Positions 51,901 to 61,192 of a stretch of 64,000 nucleotides of DNA are shown here, one piece after another (the stretch's first letter is position 1; every line of letters starts with the position of its first letter). A model generated the notes under the pieces. It worked only from the letters and a program-made list of their open reading frames with translations, was not told where the DNA came from and ran no database searches. The position numbers and the translations under genes are program-made. This DNA is from Niallia circulans. Its GTDB lineage: Bacteria > Bacillota > Bacilli > Bacillales > Cytobacillaceae. Where the stretch lies: contig NZ_CP026031.1 in assembly GCF_003726095.1 (NCBI RefSeq), positions 1,240,001-1,304,000 of the forward strand. The letters are read 5' to 3'.

Positions 51901-53488
51901 AGCTCAGCTCATTCATGACCTGAAAAACGCCAATAGAGACGCACGTATTTCAGTAAAATTAGTTTCAAAAGGCGGAATTGGTACCATCGCTGCTGGTGTT
52001 GCAAAGGGTGCTGCCGATGTAATTGTTGTAAGTGGATACGATGGAGGTACAGGGGCTTCACCGAAAACAAGTATTAAACACACTGGGCTTCCGTGGGAAT
52101 TAGGTTTAGCAGAAGCGCATCAAACGTTGATGCTAAATGGTTTACGAAATCGTGTTGTTTTAGAAACAGATGGTAAACTGATGACAGGAAAAGACGTAGT
52201 ACTTGCAGCCCTTATGGGAGCCGAAGAATTCGGCTTTGCTACAGCACCACTTATTGTAATGGGATGTGTGATGATGCGAGCTTGTCATTTGGATACATGC
52301 CCAGTGGGGATCGCTACCCAAAATCCAGAATTACGCTATAAATTTGCTGGAGATCCAGATCATATTGTCCATTTCATGCGTTTTGTTGCAGAAGAAGTAC
52401 GTGAACTAATGGCACAATTAGGATTCCGCACAATAGAAGAAATGGTTGGAAGAACAGATGTATTAAAGGTAAGTGAACAGGCGCAATCGCATTGGAAAGC
52501 AAAAGATTTAAACTTATCGAAACTATTGTATCAAGTCGATGGACCAAGAACATTCGAAACACCACAAAACCATAAAATTGATGAAAGTTTAGATATTCAA
52601 AAAATACTTCCAGCAGTTCAAAAAGCTATTGTCAATAAAGAAGCGCTCCACTTGCATTATACTATCCAAAATACTAATCGTGTAACAGGTACAATTGTTG
52701 GCAGTGAAGTATCAAAATTATATGGAGAGGAAGGACTTCCTGACAATACAATCAATTTACATTTCACAGGTTCAGCGGGTCAAAGCTTTGGTGCTTTTAT
52801 TCCCAAAGGCATGAGCATGTACTTAACAGGTGATGCAAACGACTATATTGGCAAAGGGCTTTCTGGAGGAAGAATTGTGGCAAAGGCACCAGCAGACAAT
52901 TCATTTATTGCGCAAGATAATGTTATTATCGGAAATGTTGCATTTTACGGTGCTACAAGTGGGGAAGCGTTTATTAACGGAAAAGCAGGAGAAAGATTTG
53001 CGGTTCGTAACAGTGGAGCGAGTGTTGTAGTAGAGGGTATCGGTGATCATGGCTTAGAATATATGACTGGCGGAGAAGTCATTATTTTAGGTGATGTCGG
53101 AAAAAACTTTGCTGCAGGTATGTCAGGTGGAGTTGCCTATGTTTTATCGAAAGACGCGGACAAATTTAAAGCAATGTGTAATAAAGAAATGATAATCTTT
53201 GAACAATTAGAAGAACAAGCAGAAATAGAGAGAATAAAAGGGCTTATTAAAAAGCACATTGAATTAACAGGTAGTTTAGCAGGTCAACAAGTACTTGCTA
53301 ATTGGGATAAATACGTTCAACAGTTTGTCAAAGTTATTCCAAAAGATTACAAACGAATGATCGCCAACATTCAAAAGGGACTTGAAAATGGTTTATCGGA
53401 AGAAGATGCCGCAATGGAAGCTTTTGCGAATAATTCCAAACAAGACAAAAAAAAACAAGCAAATAAAATTAGCGTATTAGTGCAGTAG
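48935..53488 (+). CDS. gltA: Glutamate synthase (NADPH) large subunit
   Basis: A 1517-aa large subunit (gltB in E. coli nomenclature), making two glutamates from glutamine and 2-oxoglutarate. A 21-residue propeptide precedes the N-terminal nucleophile Cys22 (HDACGIGLYAH) of the amidotransferase domain. A central domain follows, then the FMN/2-oxoglutarate synthase barrel with the [3Fe-4S] cysteines in CVMMRACHLDTCPVGIATQ. The C-terminal GXGXG beta-helix (GGRIVAKAP, GEAFINGKAGERFAVRNSGA) ends the protein. The ATG at 48935 follows CAGGGGTGG; an upstream TTG frame is rejected. Confidence 0.97.
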   Translation: MTYNQMEKAQGLYRPEFEHDACGIGLYAHIKGEATHDIVKKGLSMLCKLDHRGGQGSDPLTGDGAGLMVQIPDTFFRKELKEFNLPESGKYAVGMIFFSKDDPHREIIEAKINEYIKEMGQELIGWRTAPTDFRKIGKVAQGSCPIVRQVFIQSSIENKDKLAFERKLYIIRKLAENWGRAEEKEFYFASLSSSTIVYKGLLTSDQVESFYLDVQDPAFVSAFAIVHSRFSTNTFPSWERAHPNRYLIHNGEINTLRGNFNWMKAREQQFVSEVFGEDLQKVLPILDANGSDSSVFDNALEFFILSGRTPAHAAMMMIPEPWTENPHISKAKRDFYEYHSSLMEPWDGPMAITFTDGKQIGAILDRNGLRPARYYVTKDNYIVFSSEVGVVPVEEENILYKERLSPGKMLLIDLEEGRIVSDEELKNTIASAHPYDEWLDEVIRLEENVEEKAEDFTDLLARQKAFGYTYEDVQKNLLPVVLEGKDPIGSMGNDTPLAVLSNKPQSLFNYFKQLFAQVTNPPIDAIREHLVTSTLTWLGAEGDLLHPDASNCHRIQLKTPILSNSDVEQLRSHTFTEFTARTLDSLFTDDLESSLNQLMQKAEEAIAQGVSLLILSDRAMKREEKAIPVLLAVSALHQDLIKKGLRTKASIIVESGEVREVHHFASLIGFGADAINPYLVYATYNQAIKDGMLSLSYEEAVTRYNTVITEGVVKVMSKMGISTVQSYRGAQIFEAVGIGEEVIDRYFTGTVSQLGGIGLDIIAEEATKRHEWGYQDGMDETLDSGSDFQWRKGGEHHAFNPKTIHTLQWACRKGDYSLFKQFSEAANEESMSFLRNLFAFDSARQPIDMKEVESVESIVKRFKTGAMSFGSLSKEAHETLAIAMNRLGASSNSGEGGEDPSRYMIDENGDNRRSNIKQIASGRFGVKSHYLINAKELQIKMAQGAKPGEGGQLPGNKVYPWVAEVRGSTPGVGLISPPPHHDIYSIEDLAQLIHDLKNANRDARISVKLVSKGGIGTIAAGVAKGAADVIVVSGYDGGTGASPKTSIKHTGLPWELGLAEAHQTLMLNGLRNRVVLETDGKLMTGKDVVLAALMGAEEFGFATAPLIVMGCVMMRACHLDTCPVGIATQNPELRYKFAGDPDHIVHFMRFVAEEVRELMAQLGFRTIEEMVGRTDVLKVSEQAQSHWKAKDLNLSKLLYQVDGPRTFETPQNHKIDESLDIQKILPAVQKAIVNKEALHLHYTIQNTNRVTGTIVGSEVSKLYGEEGLPDNTINLHFTGSAGQSFGAFIPKGMSMYLTGDANDYIGKGLSGGRIVAKAPADNSFIAQDNVIIGNVAFYGATSGEAFINGKAGERFAVRNSGASVVVEGIGDHGLEYMTGGEVIILGDVGKNFAAGMSGGVAYVLSKDADKFKAMCNKEMIIFEQLEEQAEIERIKGLIKKHIELTGSLAGQQVLANWDKYVQQFVKVIPKDYKRMIANIQKGLENGLSEEDAAMEAFANNSKQDKKKQANKISVLVQ

Positions 53489-53503
53489 AAAGGAGAGAAC
53501 AGA

Positions 53504-54997
53504 ATGGGAAAAGCAACTGGATTTATCGAATATAATCGGGAGGAAGCGGAAGAAAGAAATCCGCTTTCCCGTCTAAAAGATTTCAAGAAATATTCTGCTC
53601 CTTTCTCTGATGATGTACTTCAAAGACAAGGGGCAAGATGTATGGACTGTGCAACACCATTCTGTCATATCGGGATGGAAATTGCGGGAAGTACATCCGG
53701 CTGTCCAATCCATAACTTAATCCCTGAATGGAACGATTTAGTTTATAGAGGAAGATGGAAAGAGGCATTAGATCGTTTATTGAAAACAAATAATTTCCCT
53801 GAATTCACTGGTAGTGCTTGTCCAGCTCCTTGTGAAGGTTCCTGTACTGTAGCGATTTCAGATCCTGCTGTGGCGATTAAAAATATCGAACGGACTATTA
53901 TTGATAAAGGATTTGAACAGGGCTGGATCCAGCCGCGGATACCGGCAAAGAGAACAGGGAAAAAAGTAGCCGTTATTGGTTCAGGACCAGCAGGGCTAGC
54001 TAGTGCAGATCAGTTAAATCAAGCAGGGCATTCCGTAACTGTGTATGAACGTGCAGATAGACCAGGCGGATTATTAATGTATGGGATACCTAACATGAAA
54101 ATTGAAAAAAAAGATGTGGAAAGAAGAGTGAAACTACTTACACAAGAAGGTATTGATTTTATTACTAATACAGAAGTAGGGAAAGATATAACAGCTTCAG
54201 AATTAAGAGAACAGTATGATGCTGTTATTCTATGTACTGGCGCGCAGAAACAAAGAGATTTAGTAATGGAAGGCAGAGATGCTGAAGGTGTGCATTTTGC
54301 CATAGACTATCTATCTGGTGTAACCAAAAGTTTACTAGATTCCAATTTTCAAGATAAAAACTTCATTGATGCTGCTGGAAAAGATGTGATCGTCATCGGT
54401 GGCGGCGATACAGGTGCAGATTGTGTAGCAACTGCATTACGTCAGAACTGTAAAAGTGTAGTTCAATTTGGGAAGCATCCAAAGCTTGGGATAATGCGTT
54501 CAAGTGAAAATATGTGGCCAGCAGCGCCTAATGTATTCACATTAGAATATGCTTACGAAGAAGCTGAACAAAAGTTTGGTGAAGATCCAAGACAATATGG
54601 TATTCAAACAAAAAGAATGGTAAAAGATAGCGACGGAAAGCTAAAAGAGCTTCATACTGTTTCGATGGAAAAAATAAAGCAAGCAGACGGAACGTTTATT
54701 TTCAGAGAAATTCCTGGTACGGAAAAAGTATGGCCAGCACAGTTAGTATTTATTGCAATCGGCTTTGAAGGTCCAGAACAACCAGTACTGAAACATTTTG
54801 GACTAGAAACAACAAGTCGTAAAGTTGCTGCGGTATATGGCGATTTCACAACGAATTTGGAAGGTGTATTTGCTGCTGGTGATGCACGCAGAGGGCAAAG
54901 CTTAATCGTATGGGCAATTAACGAAGGCAGAGAAGTTGCCAGAAAAGTTGATGAATACTTAATGGGAACCTCGATTTTACCCACTGTAAATGCATAA
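53504..54997 (+). CDS. gltB: Glutamate synthase (NADPH) small subunit
   Basis: A 497-aa flavoprotein (gltD in E. coli nomenclature) that passes electrons from NADPH through FAD and [4Fe-4S] clusters to the large subunit. N-terminal cluster cysteines are in CMDCATPFCH and GSACPAPCEGSC, the FAD loop is VIGSGPAGLASA, and the NADPH-binding loop is VIGGGDTGADC. It starts 15 bases after gltA with AAAGGAGAG. Confidence 0.97.
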   Translation: MGKATGFIEYNREEAEERNPLSRLKDFKKYSAPFSDDVLQRQGARCMDCATPFCHIGMEIAGSTSGCPIHNLIPEWNDLVYRGRWKEALDRLLKTNNFPEFTGSACPAPCEGSCTVAISDPAVAIKNIERTIIDKGFEQGWIQPRIPAKRTGKKVAVIGSGPAGLASADQLNQAGHSVTVYERADRPGGLLMYGIPNMKIEKKDVERRVKLLTQEGIDFITNTEVGKDITASELREQYDAVILCTGAQKQRDLVMEGRDAEGVHFAIDYLSGVTKSLLDSNFQDKNFIDAAGKDVIVIGGGDTGADCVATALRQNCKSVVQFGKHPKLGIMRSSENMWPAAPNVFTLEYAYEEAEQKFGEDPRQYGIQTKRMVKDSDGKLKELHTVSMEKIKQADGTFIFREIPGTEKVWPAQLVFIAIGFEGPEQPVLKHFGLETTSRKVAAVYGDFTTNLEGVFAAGDARRGQSLIVWAINEGREVARKVDEYLMGTSILPTVNA

Positions 54998-55002
54998 AAC
55001 GA

Positions 55003-55043
55003 GAAAAAAGATGTGATTAATGAGATATCACATCTTTTTTCTA
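55003..55043 (+). terminator. Terminator of gltAB
   Basis: AAAAAAGATGTGAT (55004-55017) pairs with ATCACATCTTTTTT (55027-55040). Confidence 0.93.
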
Positions 55044-55339
55044 TATCCGTTAATATCTAACCTATAAAATCTCTTTTACAAAGGAAGAAAATTTTACGCA
55101 TTCAAAATATTAATAAAATTCCAAATAAACGCTTTCCTTAAAACAATTAATAATCAACTTATAATCTAAGCCATTTAGCTATTTCAAGTGTTTTTTATTA
55201 TCATTTTACAAAAAATATAATATAATAGGAAAAATACTTTTTTAAACGGATTAATACGGGTAGGATAAAGCAAATAAAGTTTATCAGACACTCTCTCAAT
55301 ATCGAGTGTTATTGTATATAAAGAAAGGAAGTGTCGGAG

Positions 55340-55885
55340 ATGAGAGACGTTAAACTTCTCGATATATATAATCATCATATTGCACAAAAATATATTACAC
55401 GTTCAGGTTTAGCTCATGCTCTGGCAGTTGCTTATCATGCTTTTGAAATGGCAAAAGAATCAAATGTCGATGTCGATAATGCAGCTAAAGCCGGATTTTT
55501 ACATGATATGGGACACTATACATGGTATAAAGATGGAAAATGGGATTATAAATTATATAGACAAAATGACATTCATCCAATAAAAGGGGCAGAAAGAGCA
55601 CATAAATTATTAATCCGTTTAGGAGAAAATCCAATTAAAGCAAAAGAAATAGCTTTAGCCGTTCTTTTCCATACAGATAGTTTCATTCCTGGTGGTTCCG
55701 TGATTTTAACCCCCTTACAAAAAATTGTTAAACTAGCTGATGAAAAGGACGAGGAGCCTGGGGGACATCATCACTATCGTACGATAACAAAGGAACGGGC
55801 AATAAAGAGTTTAGAACGATTAGATGCAAAAATTGATGAATATATAGAACAACAAACGAAGAATAGCAAAGAACTAGAAGGATAG
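55340..55885 (+). CDS. HD-domain hydrolase
   Basis: A 181-aa HD-superfamily phosphohydrolase. The metal-binding His...HD pattern is visible as HALAVAYHAFEMA, the central FLHDMGHYTWYK, and a later HTDSF, with KLADEKDE near residue 135. Similar to YqeK-like enzymes, but the substrate is not assignable. The ATG at 55340 is chosen with AAAGGAAG (55324-55331). The ~300 bases upstream hold only the gltAB terminator and AT-rich sequence with an ACTCTCT/CGAGTGT inverted repeat (about 55290-55310). Confidence 0.85.
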   Translation: MRDVKLLDIYNHHIAQKYITRSGLAHALAVAYHAFEMAKESNVDVDNAAKAGFLHDMGHYTWYKDGKWDYKLYRQNDIHPIKGAERAHKLLIRLGENPIKAKEIALAVLFHTDSFIPGGSVILTPLQKIVKLADEKDEEPGGHHHYRTITKERAIKSLERLDAKIDEYIEQQTKNSKELEG

Positions 55886-55973
55886 AACTGGATTTCCCTG
55901 TTTCTATTCTTCTTTTCTTTTAAATGCTATAATAGAAAAATCGACTTTTTTAGAAAAGGAATTAAAGGGGAAA

Positions 55974-58160
55974 ATGACAAACATTATCACTACCATTAAA
56001 CAATGGCAGCAAGCACTACAAATCGAGATCAATCATTTAAAAAAATACGGGCAATCGAAAGTTGCTTTATATAATGGAATTCTCCTAAACACAGAAAATG
56101 ACTTTACGTATTATTTTGAAAGCATCAGCAATCTAAAGGTTCCAATTGGATCAAATGTAATGATCCACTGGGGAAGTCAGGCTGTAAGGGGGAGAGTATT
56201 GTCGGCAGATGGCAAGAGCCTTCTTATTATTTTGGAAAAGGAGATTGGGGAGGATGTCTCAGAAGCATATTTATCCCATGATCCTTGGGAGCTATTAGAA
56301 CAGCTGCAAATCCGTTTTGATACTATTAAAAAAAATAAACGTAAGCTTAGTAGAATCGTTAAATTAATGCAACCTAGTGAAGAAACAAAGCACCCAAGTG
56401 AGCAACTGAAAAATCATGTTCATGAGCTCTCTTTAAGATGCAAATATAACCCCGTCTCCTTTGTGTGGGGGCCGCCTGGAACAGGCAAAACATATACATT
56501 AGCTAGAGTTGCTCTACAACGTTATTGGAAAGGTAAGAGGATTTTACTCTTAGCACAAAGTAACCAGGCTGTAGATGTTCTACTCACGGAAATAACGACA
56601 ACGATTAAAGAAAAGGACCGATTTAAAATAGGGGATATCCTTCGCTATGGGGGAAATAGCAATAATGCATCACTTGAACAAGAAAAAATTACAACAAGTT
56701 CCTTATTAGATAAAAAGGATATGGATCTTGCCAAGCAAAAACAGTATTTTTTTGAAGAAAAACTAAAACTTAAACAAGACCTTTCTTATTCGTTTACAAC
56801 AAGAGATTCTGCTCAGTTATTAGAGATGGAAGAGAAATTAGCAAATGTGATGGAAAAAATCAGAAAAAGGGAACTGCAATTTGTACAAAAAGCAAAAATT
56901 GTTGGCACGACAATAGTAAAAGCTGCCACAGATCCAGCCATCTATGAAGATGAATACGATTTAGTAATAGTAGATGAGGCGAGCATGGCATATATTCCAC
57001 AAGTCGCTTTTTCTGCATCACTAGCAAAAAGAATCATTATTTGTGGAGATTTTAAACAGTTACCTCCTATCGCAACTAGCCGTCATGCTTTAGTAGATAA
57101 ATGGTTAAGAGAAGACGTATTCCACGCGACAGGCGTTGCCAAAACGGTTCATAGTTCATCGCTTCATCCTCAGCTTTTGTTATTAAACGAACAAAGAAGG
57201 ATGCATCCAAGCATCTCTCAATTTACCAATAAATATATCTATCATTCCCTTGTAGGAGATCATAAGAGGGTGGAAAGAAACAGAAAAGCAATCGCAGAAA
57301 AACTACCTTTCCAAGGAGATGCCAATATTTTATTAGATTCAAGTCAATTTGGCGCATATGCCACCTTTGAGAGAGCTTCGAAGTCCCGTATGAATTATAT
57401 CCATCTATTATTAGCTCTGCAAGTTATAAATGAGGCTTTAAGTGAAAAAGGAACAACGAGTATCGGCTATGTTACTCCATATCGAGCGCAGGCAGAAATA
57501 ATGGAAGCAATGGCAGCAGAATTTTTCCCGGAAGCCATCATGGAAAAACGACTAATTGTGGCTACAGTTCATCGTTTTCAAGGAAGCGAAAGAGATATAA
57601 TCATCTTTGATAGTGTAGAAGGACAGGCATTTTTAAAGCCTGGAATGCTTTTAACTGGTAAAGAAAGCGGTCGGTTAATAAATGTGGCGATCAGCAGGGC
57701 AAAAGGAAAATTTATTCATATAGCAAACAGGAACTATATAAAAACAAAAATAGATAGGAAGAAAACGATCCGACAGCTTGTCAATCATCAAGAAAGTTTT
57801 AATAAAGTGGTAACCAACCAACAAATTGGCGAGTGGATTCAAAAGAAGAATCCTAAGCTATTTTGGACGCACGCACAAAGAGTAGAATTACTAGAAAAAG
57901 ATATCAAACGATCCAACCATACAATAATAGCCTCTTTTCCAAAACAGAACGAGATATTAAAACAACAATGGAAACAGCTTCTTAATAGAGGGAGTATAGG
58001 TTCAGCTCCTGGTATACCGTTTCCTTTCATTATTATTGATGAAAAAGTTATTTGGTTTGGTTTGCCGTCGGAATTAGTGAATGGCAGTACTCCACCGTCA
58101 CTAGCAGTGCGTATACATTCTCCTTATTTAGCTAGTTATCTATTAAAATATATATCATGA
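55974..58160 (+). CDS. Superfamily I DNA/RNA helicase (UPF1-like)
   Basis: A 728-aa helicase-like protein. It has Walker A WGPPGTGKTYTLA (about 170), Walker B VIVDEASMA, motif III GDFKQLPPIA, RRMHPSISQF, the motif V/VI segment HRFQGSERDIIIF and NVAISRAKG. Two N-terminal regions precede it: a beta-barrel-like stretch (residues 40-90) and a helical one. The C-terminal ~150 residues resemble a phospholipase-D-like fold (ASFPKQNEILKQQWKQLLNR and DEKVIWFGLPS) but lack an HKD catalytic motif. It is a single gene with its own promoter region and terminator. Role in nucleic-acid maintenance is inferred only. Confidence 0.88.
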   Translation: MTNIITTIKQWQQALQIEINHLKKYGQSKVALYNGILLNTENDFTYYFESISNLKVPIGSNVMIHWGSQAVRGRVLSADGKSLLIILEKEIGEDVSEAYLSHDPWELLEQLQIRFDTIKKNKRKLSRIVKLMQPSEETKHPSEQLKNHVHELSLRCKYNPVSFVWGPPGTGKTYTLARVALQRYWKGKRILLLAQSNQAVDVLLTEITTTIKEKDRFKIGDILRYGGNSNNASLEQEKITTSSLLDKKDMDLAKQKQYFFEEKLKLKQDLSYSFTTRDSAQLLEMEEKLANVMEKIRKRELQFVQKAKIVGTTIVKAATDPAIYEDEYDLVIVDEASMAYIPQVAFSASLAKRIIICGDFKQLPPIATSRHALVDKWLREDVFHATGVAKTVHSSSLHPQLLLLNEQRRMHPSISQFTNKYIYHSLVGDHKRVERNRKAIAEKLPFQGDANILLDSSQFGAYATFERASKSRMNYIHLLLALQVINEALSEKGTTSIGYVTPYRAQAEIMEAMAAEFFPEAIMEKRLIVATVHRFQGSERDIIIFDSVEGQAFLKPGMLLTGKESGRLINVAISRAKGKFIHIANRNYIKTKIDRKKTIRQLVNHQESFNKVVTNQQIGEWIQKKNPKLFWTHAQRVELLEKDIKRSNHTIIASFPKQNEILKQQWKQLLNRGSIGSAPGIPFPFIIIDEKVIWFGLPSELVNGSTPPSLAVRIHSPYLASYLLKYIS

Positions 58161-58167
58161 ACAAAAA

Positions 58168-58202
58168 GCATTATCCGAAGATTTGGGATAATGCTCTTTC
58201 TT
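58168..58202 (+). terminator. Terminator after the helicase gene
   Basis: AGCATTATCC (58168-58177) pairs with GGATAATGCT (58186-58195), followed by CTTTCTTT. Confidence 0.88.
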
Positions 58203-58285
58203 TAGCTATTATCAGTTATTCATTGTACAAATAAAAACGTTTTCGTTAAAATAGGAAAGAATCCATACAGAGGAGATGATGTTAT

Positions 58286-58945
58286 TTGAGTAGAAAACAA
58301 AGAGGTGGTATAGTATTTTTCTTGAGTTTAGTCCTTCTTTTACTACTGTCAGGCTGTGGCACAACGAAAAGTGAGCCATCAAATGAAGAAAATACAACAC
58401 AAGCAAAAGTGATTTCACCAGACGACTATCCTATTGTAACGATTACGATGGAAGATAATTCGACCATTACATTAGAACTTTATCCTGATAAAGCCCCTAA
58501 TACAGTCAATAATTTCGTATCATTAGTGAATAAAGGTTTTTATGATGGATTAATTTTTCATCGGATTATTCCTGATTTTATGATCCAAGGCGGCGATCCC
58601 AATGGGAATGGAACAGGCGGGCCAGGCTATTCGATTAAAGGAGAATTTTCAGAGAATGGGTTTGAAAATGACTTAAAGCATGAAAGAGGCGTAATTAGCA
58701 TGGCAAGGTCTCAACTGCCTGATTCTGCTGGGTCACAATTCTTCATTATGGTTGCAGACGCCCCTCATTTGGATGGAGAATACGCTCCGTTCGGGAAAGT
58801 GATAGAAGGCATGGATGTCGTCGATAAAATAGTCTCTTCAAAAAGAGATAAGAATGACAAACCAGTAGAAGAGATAAAAATGAAACAAGTTACTGTAGAT
58901 ACAAAAGGTATCGATTATGAAGAACCAAAGAAAATAAAAGAATAA
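58286..58945 (+). CDS. Lipoprotein peptidyl-prolyl cis-trans isomerase (cyclophilin)
   Basis: A 219-aa exported cyclophilin. It has a lipoprotein signal with lipobox LLSGC (Cys about 24), an acidic linker, and a cyclophilin domain with [25 protein letters not shown], of which FHRIIPDFMIQGGDP is the catalytic block, and GSQFFIM. It probably assists folding of secreted proteins outside the membrane. The start is TTG (58286) behind AGAGGAG. A cytoplasmic paralogue (ppiB) follows 83 bases later, suggesting tandem duplication. Confidence 0.92.
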   Translation: MSRKQRGGIVFFLSLVLLLLLSGCGTTKSEPSNEENTTQAKVISPDDYPIVTITMEDNSTITLELYPDKAPNTVNNFVSLVNKGFYDGLIFHRIIPDFMIQGGDPNGNGTGGPGYSIKGEFSENGFENDLKHERGVISMARSQLPDSAGSQFFIMVADAPHLDGEYAPFGKVIEGMDVVDKIVSSKRDKNDKPVEEIKMKQVTVDTKGIDYEEPKKIKE

Positions 58946-59028
58946 TGGATAAAAGGAACGTAATATTTTCTTTCTTTCCGAAAAGATGATATGATAAAAG
59001 CTGATTTTGAAATAAGGAGATGTTGATC

Positions 59029-59466
59029 ATGGCAACTAAAGGATACATATTAATGCAAAATGGTGAAAAAATTGAATTCGAATTATATCCAAACGAAGCT
59101 CCTGGAACAGTAGCTAACTTTGTGGAACTTATTAAAAAAGGTTTCTATAATGGTTTAACATTCCACCGTGTAATTCCTGGTTTCGTCAGCCAAGGCGGCG
59201 ACCCAAATGGAAATGGAACAGGAGGACCTGGATACACAATCAAATGTGAAACAGAAGGAAACCCTCACAAACATGTGGAAGGAGCTCTTTCTATGGCACA
59301 CGCTGGCCGTGATACAGGCGGAAGCCAATTCTTTATCGTACATGAGCCACAACCGCATTTAGATGGTGTTCATACAGTATTTGGACAAGTTACGTCCGGT
59401 ATTGCTGCTGTAAAAGCAATGAAAAATGGCGATGTTATGGAAAAAGTGGAAATCACTGAAGAATAA
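59029..59466 (+). CDS. ppiB: Cytoplasmic peptidyl-prolyl cis-trans isomerase
   Basis: A 145-aa compact cyclophilin, similar to B. subtilis PpiB in length. Motifs are [39 protein letters not shown] and [16 protein letters not shown]. There is no signal peptide. The ATG at 59029 is 8 bases from AAGGAGA; the overlapping ATG at 59020 lies on the Shine-Dalgarno. Confidence 0.95.
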   Translation: MATKGYILMQNGEKIEFELYPNEAPGTVANFVELIKKGFYNGLTFHRVIPGFVSQGGDPNGNGTGGPGYTIKCETEGNPHKHVEGALSMAHAGRDTGGSQFFIVHEPQPHLDGVHTVFGQVTSGIAAVKAMKNGDVMEKVEITEE

Positions 59467-59526
59467 ATACAACAAGGCAGGCTGAGAAATTGGCTTGCTT
59501 TTTTATATGAATGGTTGGTGATTAGA

Positions 59527-60270
59527 ATGTACAAAGATAAAGTTGTCATTGTAACTGGGGCTAGTAATGGTATTGGCAAAGCAATTGCAAAAGCTTATTT
59601 GCAAGAAGATGCCTATGTTATCCTAGCTGATATAGATGAAGAGCAAGGAAAACATGTACTTGATTCTATAGAGCAAAAAGAGAGAGCAATTTTTATAAAA
59701 ACCGATGTTCGAAACGAAGCAGATATCATTCAAATGGTTGAGACAACACAAGCGAAATTTGGAAAGATTGATATCTTAATTAATAACGCCGGTAAAGGCA
59801 TTTTTAAATCATTTTACGATTTAACGATAGAAGAATGGGATGATGTGATAAATACGAATCTCCGCAGCGTGTTTCTTTGTTCAAGAGAAGTCGCAAAAAT
59901 CATGCGAACTCAAGGCGCAAAAGGGTCGATTATTAACATGTCATCTAGCAGAGCCTATATGTCGGAACCTAATACAGAAAGCTATAGTGCTAGCAAAGGT
60001 GGAATTATGGCTATTACTCATGCTTTGGCAAATAGTTTAGCTGATGCACATATAACAGTTAACAGCATATCACCAGGCTGGATCGAAACGAAAGATTATG
60101 AAAATCTGCGAGAAAGCGATCATGAACAGCATCTATCACAAAGAGTAGGTAAACCTGAGGATATTGCGAGAGCATGTCTTTTCCTCACAAATCCGCAAAA
60201 TGATTTTATTACAGGAACGAATCTTATGGTAGACGGTGGTATGACAGTAAAAATGATTTATGAAGAATAA
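59527..60270 (+). CDS. Short-chain dehydrogenase/reductase
   Basis: A 247-aa classical SDR. It has the NAD(P)-binding TGASNGIGKAIA, NNAG (ILINNAGKG), the catalytic Ser-Tyr-Lys in INMSSSRAYM and ESYSASKGG, and the C-terminal GTNLMVDGGMTV typical of FabG/glucose-dehydrogenase-like members. ADIDEE after the second strand favours NAD. Substrate unknown. The ATG at 59527 is chosen with weak GGTGAT. Confidence 0.92.
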   Translation: MYKDKVVIVTGASNGIGKAIAKAYLQEDAYVILADIDEEQGKHVLDSIEQKERAIFIKTDVRNEADIIQMVETTQAKFGKIDILINNAGKGIFKSFYDLTIEEWDDVINTNLRSVFLCSREVAKIMRTQGAKGSIINMSSSRAYMSEPNTESYSASKGGIMAITHALANSLADAHITVNSISPGWIETKDYENLRESDHEQHLSQRVGKPEDIARACLFLTNPQNDFITGTNLMVDGGMTVKMIYEE

Positions 60271-60373
60271 TAGAAGGTATTTTTTCTTCTTTCCTTTATT
60301 ACAGTTGCTATCTGAAAATGATAGGAGTATAATAGCTTCCATATGATTACATATAATAATGGAGGCTCATTAA

Positions 60374-61147
60374 GTGGACGTTTTACATCAGATATTATCA
60401 ACCTATGCTTCATTTTTTGATTGGAAGATGTGGGCAGAAGTATTAACAGATCCAGTATCATGGGGATTAATCGGATCGTTAGTCATTTTAGAAGGCTTAT
60501 TATCAGCAGATAATGCGCTCGTATTAGCAGTAATGGTAAAACATTTACCGCCAGATAAACAAAAAAAAGCATTGACATATGGTTTATTCGGAGCCTATTT
60601 TTTCCGTTTCTTCTTTATTGGAATTGGTGTTTACTTAATCCATTTTACCTGGATAAAAGTAATTGGAGCAGCATACTTAGCATGGATTGTAATTAAGCAT
60701 TTCTGGCTTGGTGAGGAAGATGAAGATGCCTCAGCGATGAAGAAAGACAGTTGGACAATAAGATTGTTCGGCGTATTCTGGGCAACTGTTATCTCCGTAG
60801 AATTAATGGATTTAGCCTTTTCGGTTGACAGCATATTAGCATCTTTGGCTGTTTCAAATGAAATCTGGATTCTACTGATTGGTGGAATGCTCGGTATTTT
60901 AATGATGAGAACTGTTGCCAAATTATTCTTAGTTCTCATTGAAAAAGTTCCAGAATTAGAGAATACCGCCTTTGTATTAATTGGGATAATCGCGGTAAAG
61001 ATGTTTGCTAGCATTTTTGGATATGAATTAGATCACTATGTATTTTTTGGGATTCTAATTGCTGCGTTTATTATCACATTTATCATTCATTTTATTAACA
61101 AAAATAAAAAGGTTTCTGAAGAAGTTGCTTCTTCAAAAGAAAAATAA
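60374..61147 (+). CDS. TerC-family membrane protein (YceF/YkoY-like)
   Basis: A 257-aa membrane protein with about seven helices. TerC signatures are EGLLSADNALVLAVMVKHLP and MDLAFSVDSILASLAVS, each with the conserved acidic residue of a probable metal site. Bacillus homologues (YceF/YkoY, MeeF/MeeY) export manganese to load secreted enzymes. A GTG start (60374) follows ATGGAGG. I see no yybP-ykoY riboswitch in the 103-base gap upstream. Confidence 0.9.
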   Translation: MDVLHQILSTYASFFDWKMWAEVLTDPVSWGLIGSLVILEGLLSADNALVLAVMVKHLPPDKQKKALTYGLFGAYFFRFFFIGIGVYLIHFTWIKVIGAAYLAWIVIKHFWLGEEDEDASAMKKDSWTIRLFGVFWATVISVELMDLAFSVDSILASLAVSNEIWILLIGGMLGILMMRTVAKLFLVLIEKVPELENTAFVLIGIIAVKMFASIFGYELDHYVFFGILIAAFIITFIIHFINKNKKVSEEVASSKEK

Positions 61148-61155
61148 ATGTATTT

Positions 61156-61190
61156 TGCCTGTTCCGTTTGTGGACAGGTTTTTTTTATTT
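61156..61190. terminator. Terminator after the TerC-family gene
   Basis: CCTGT (61159-61163) pairs with ACAGG (61175-61179) with GT-rich extension, then T8. Confidence 0.75.
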
Positions 61191-61192
61191 AA

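Noticed and set aside
60271..60373. yybP-ykoY manganese riboswitch before the TerC-family gene
   Set aside because: The gap is short and AT-rich and lacks the conserved riboswitch core.
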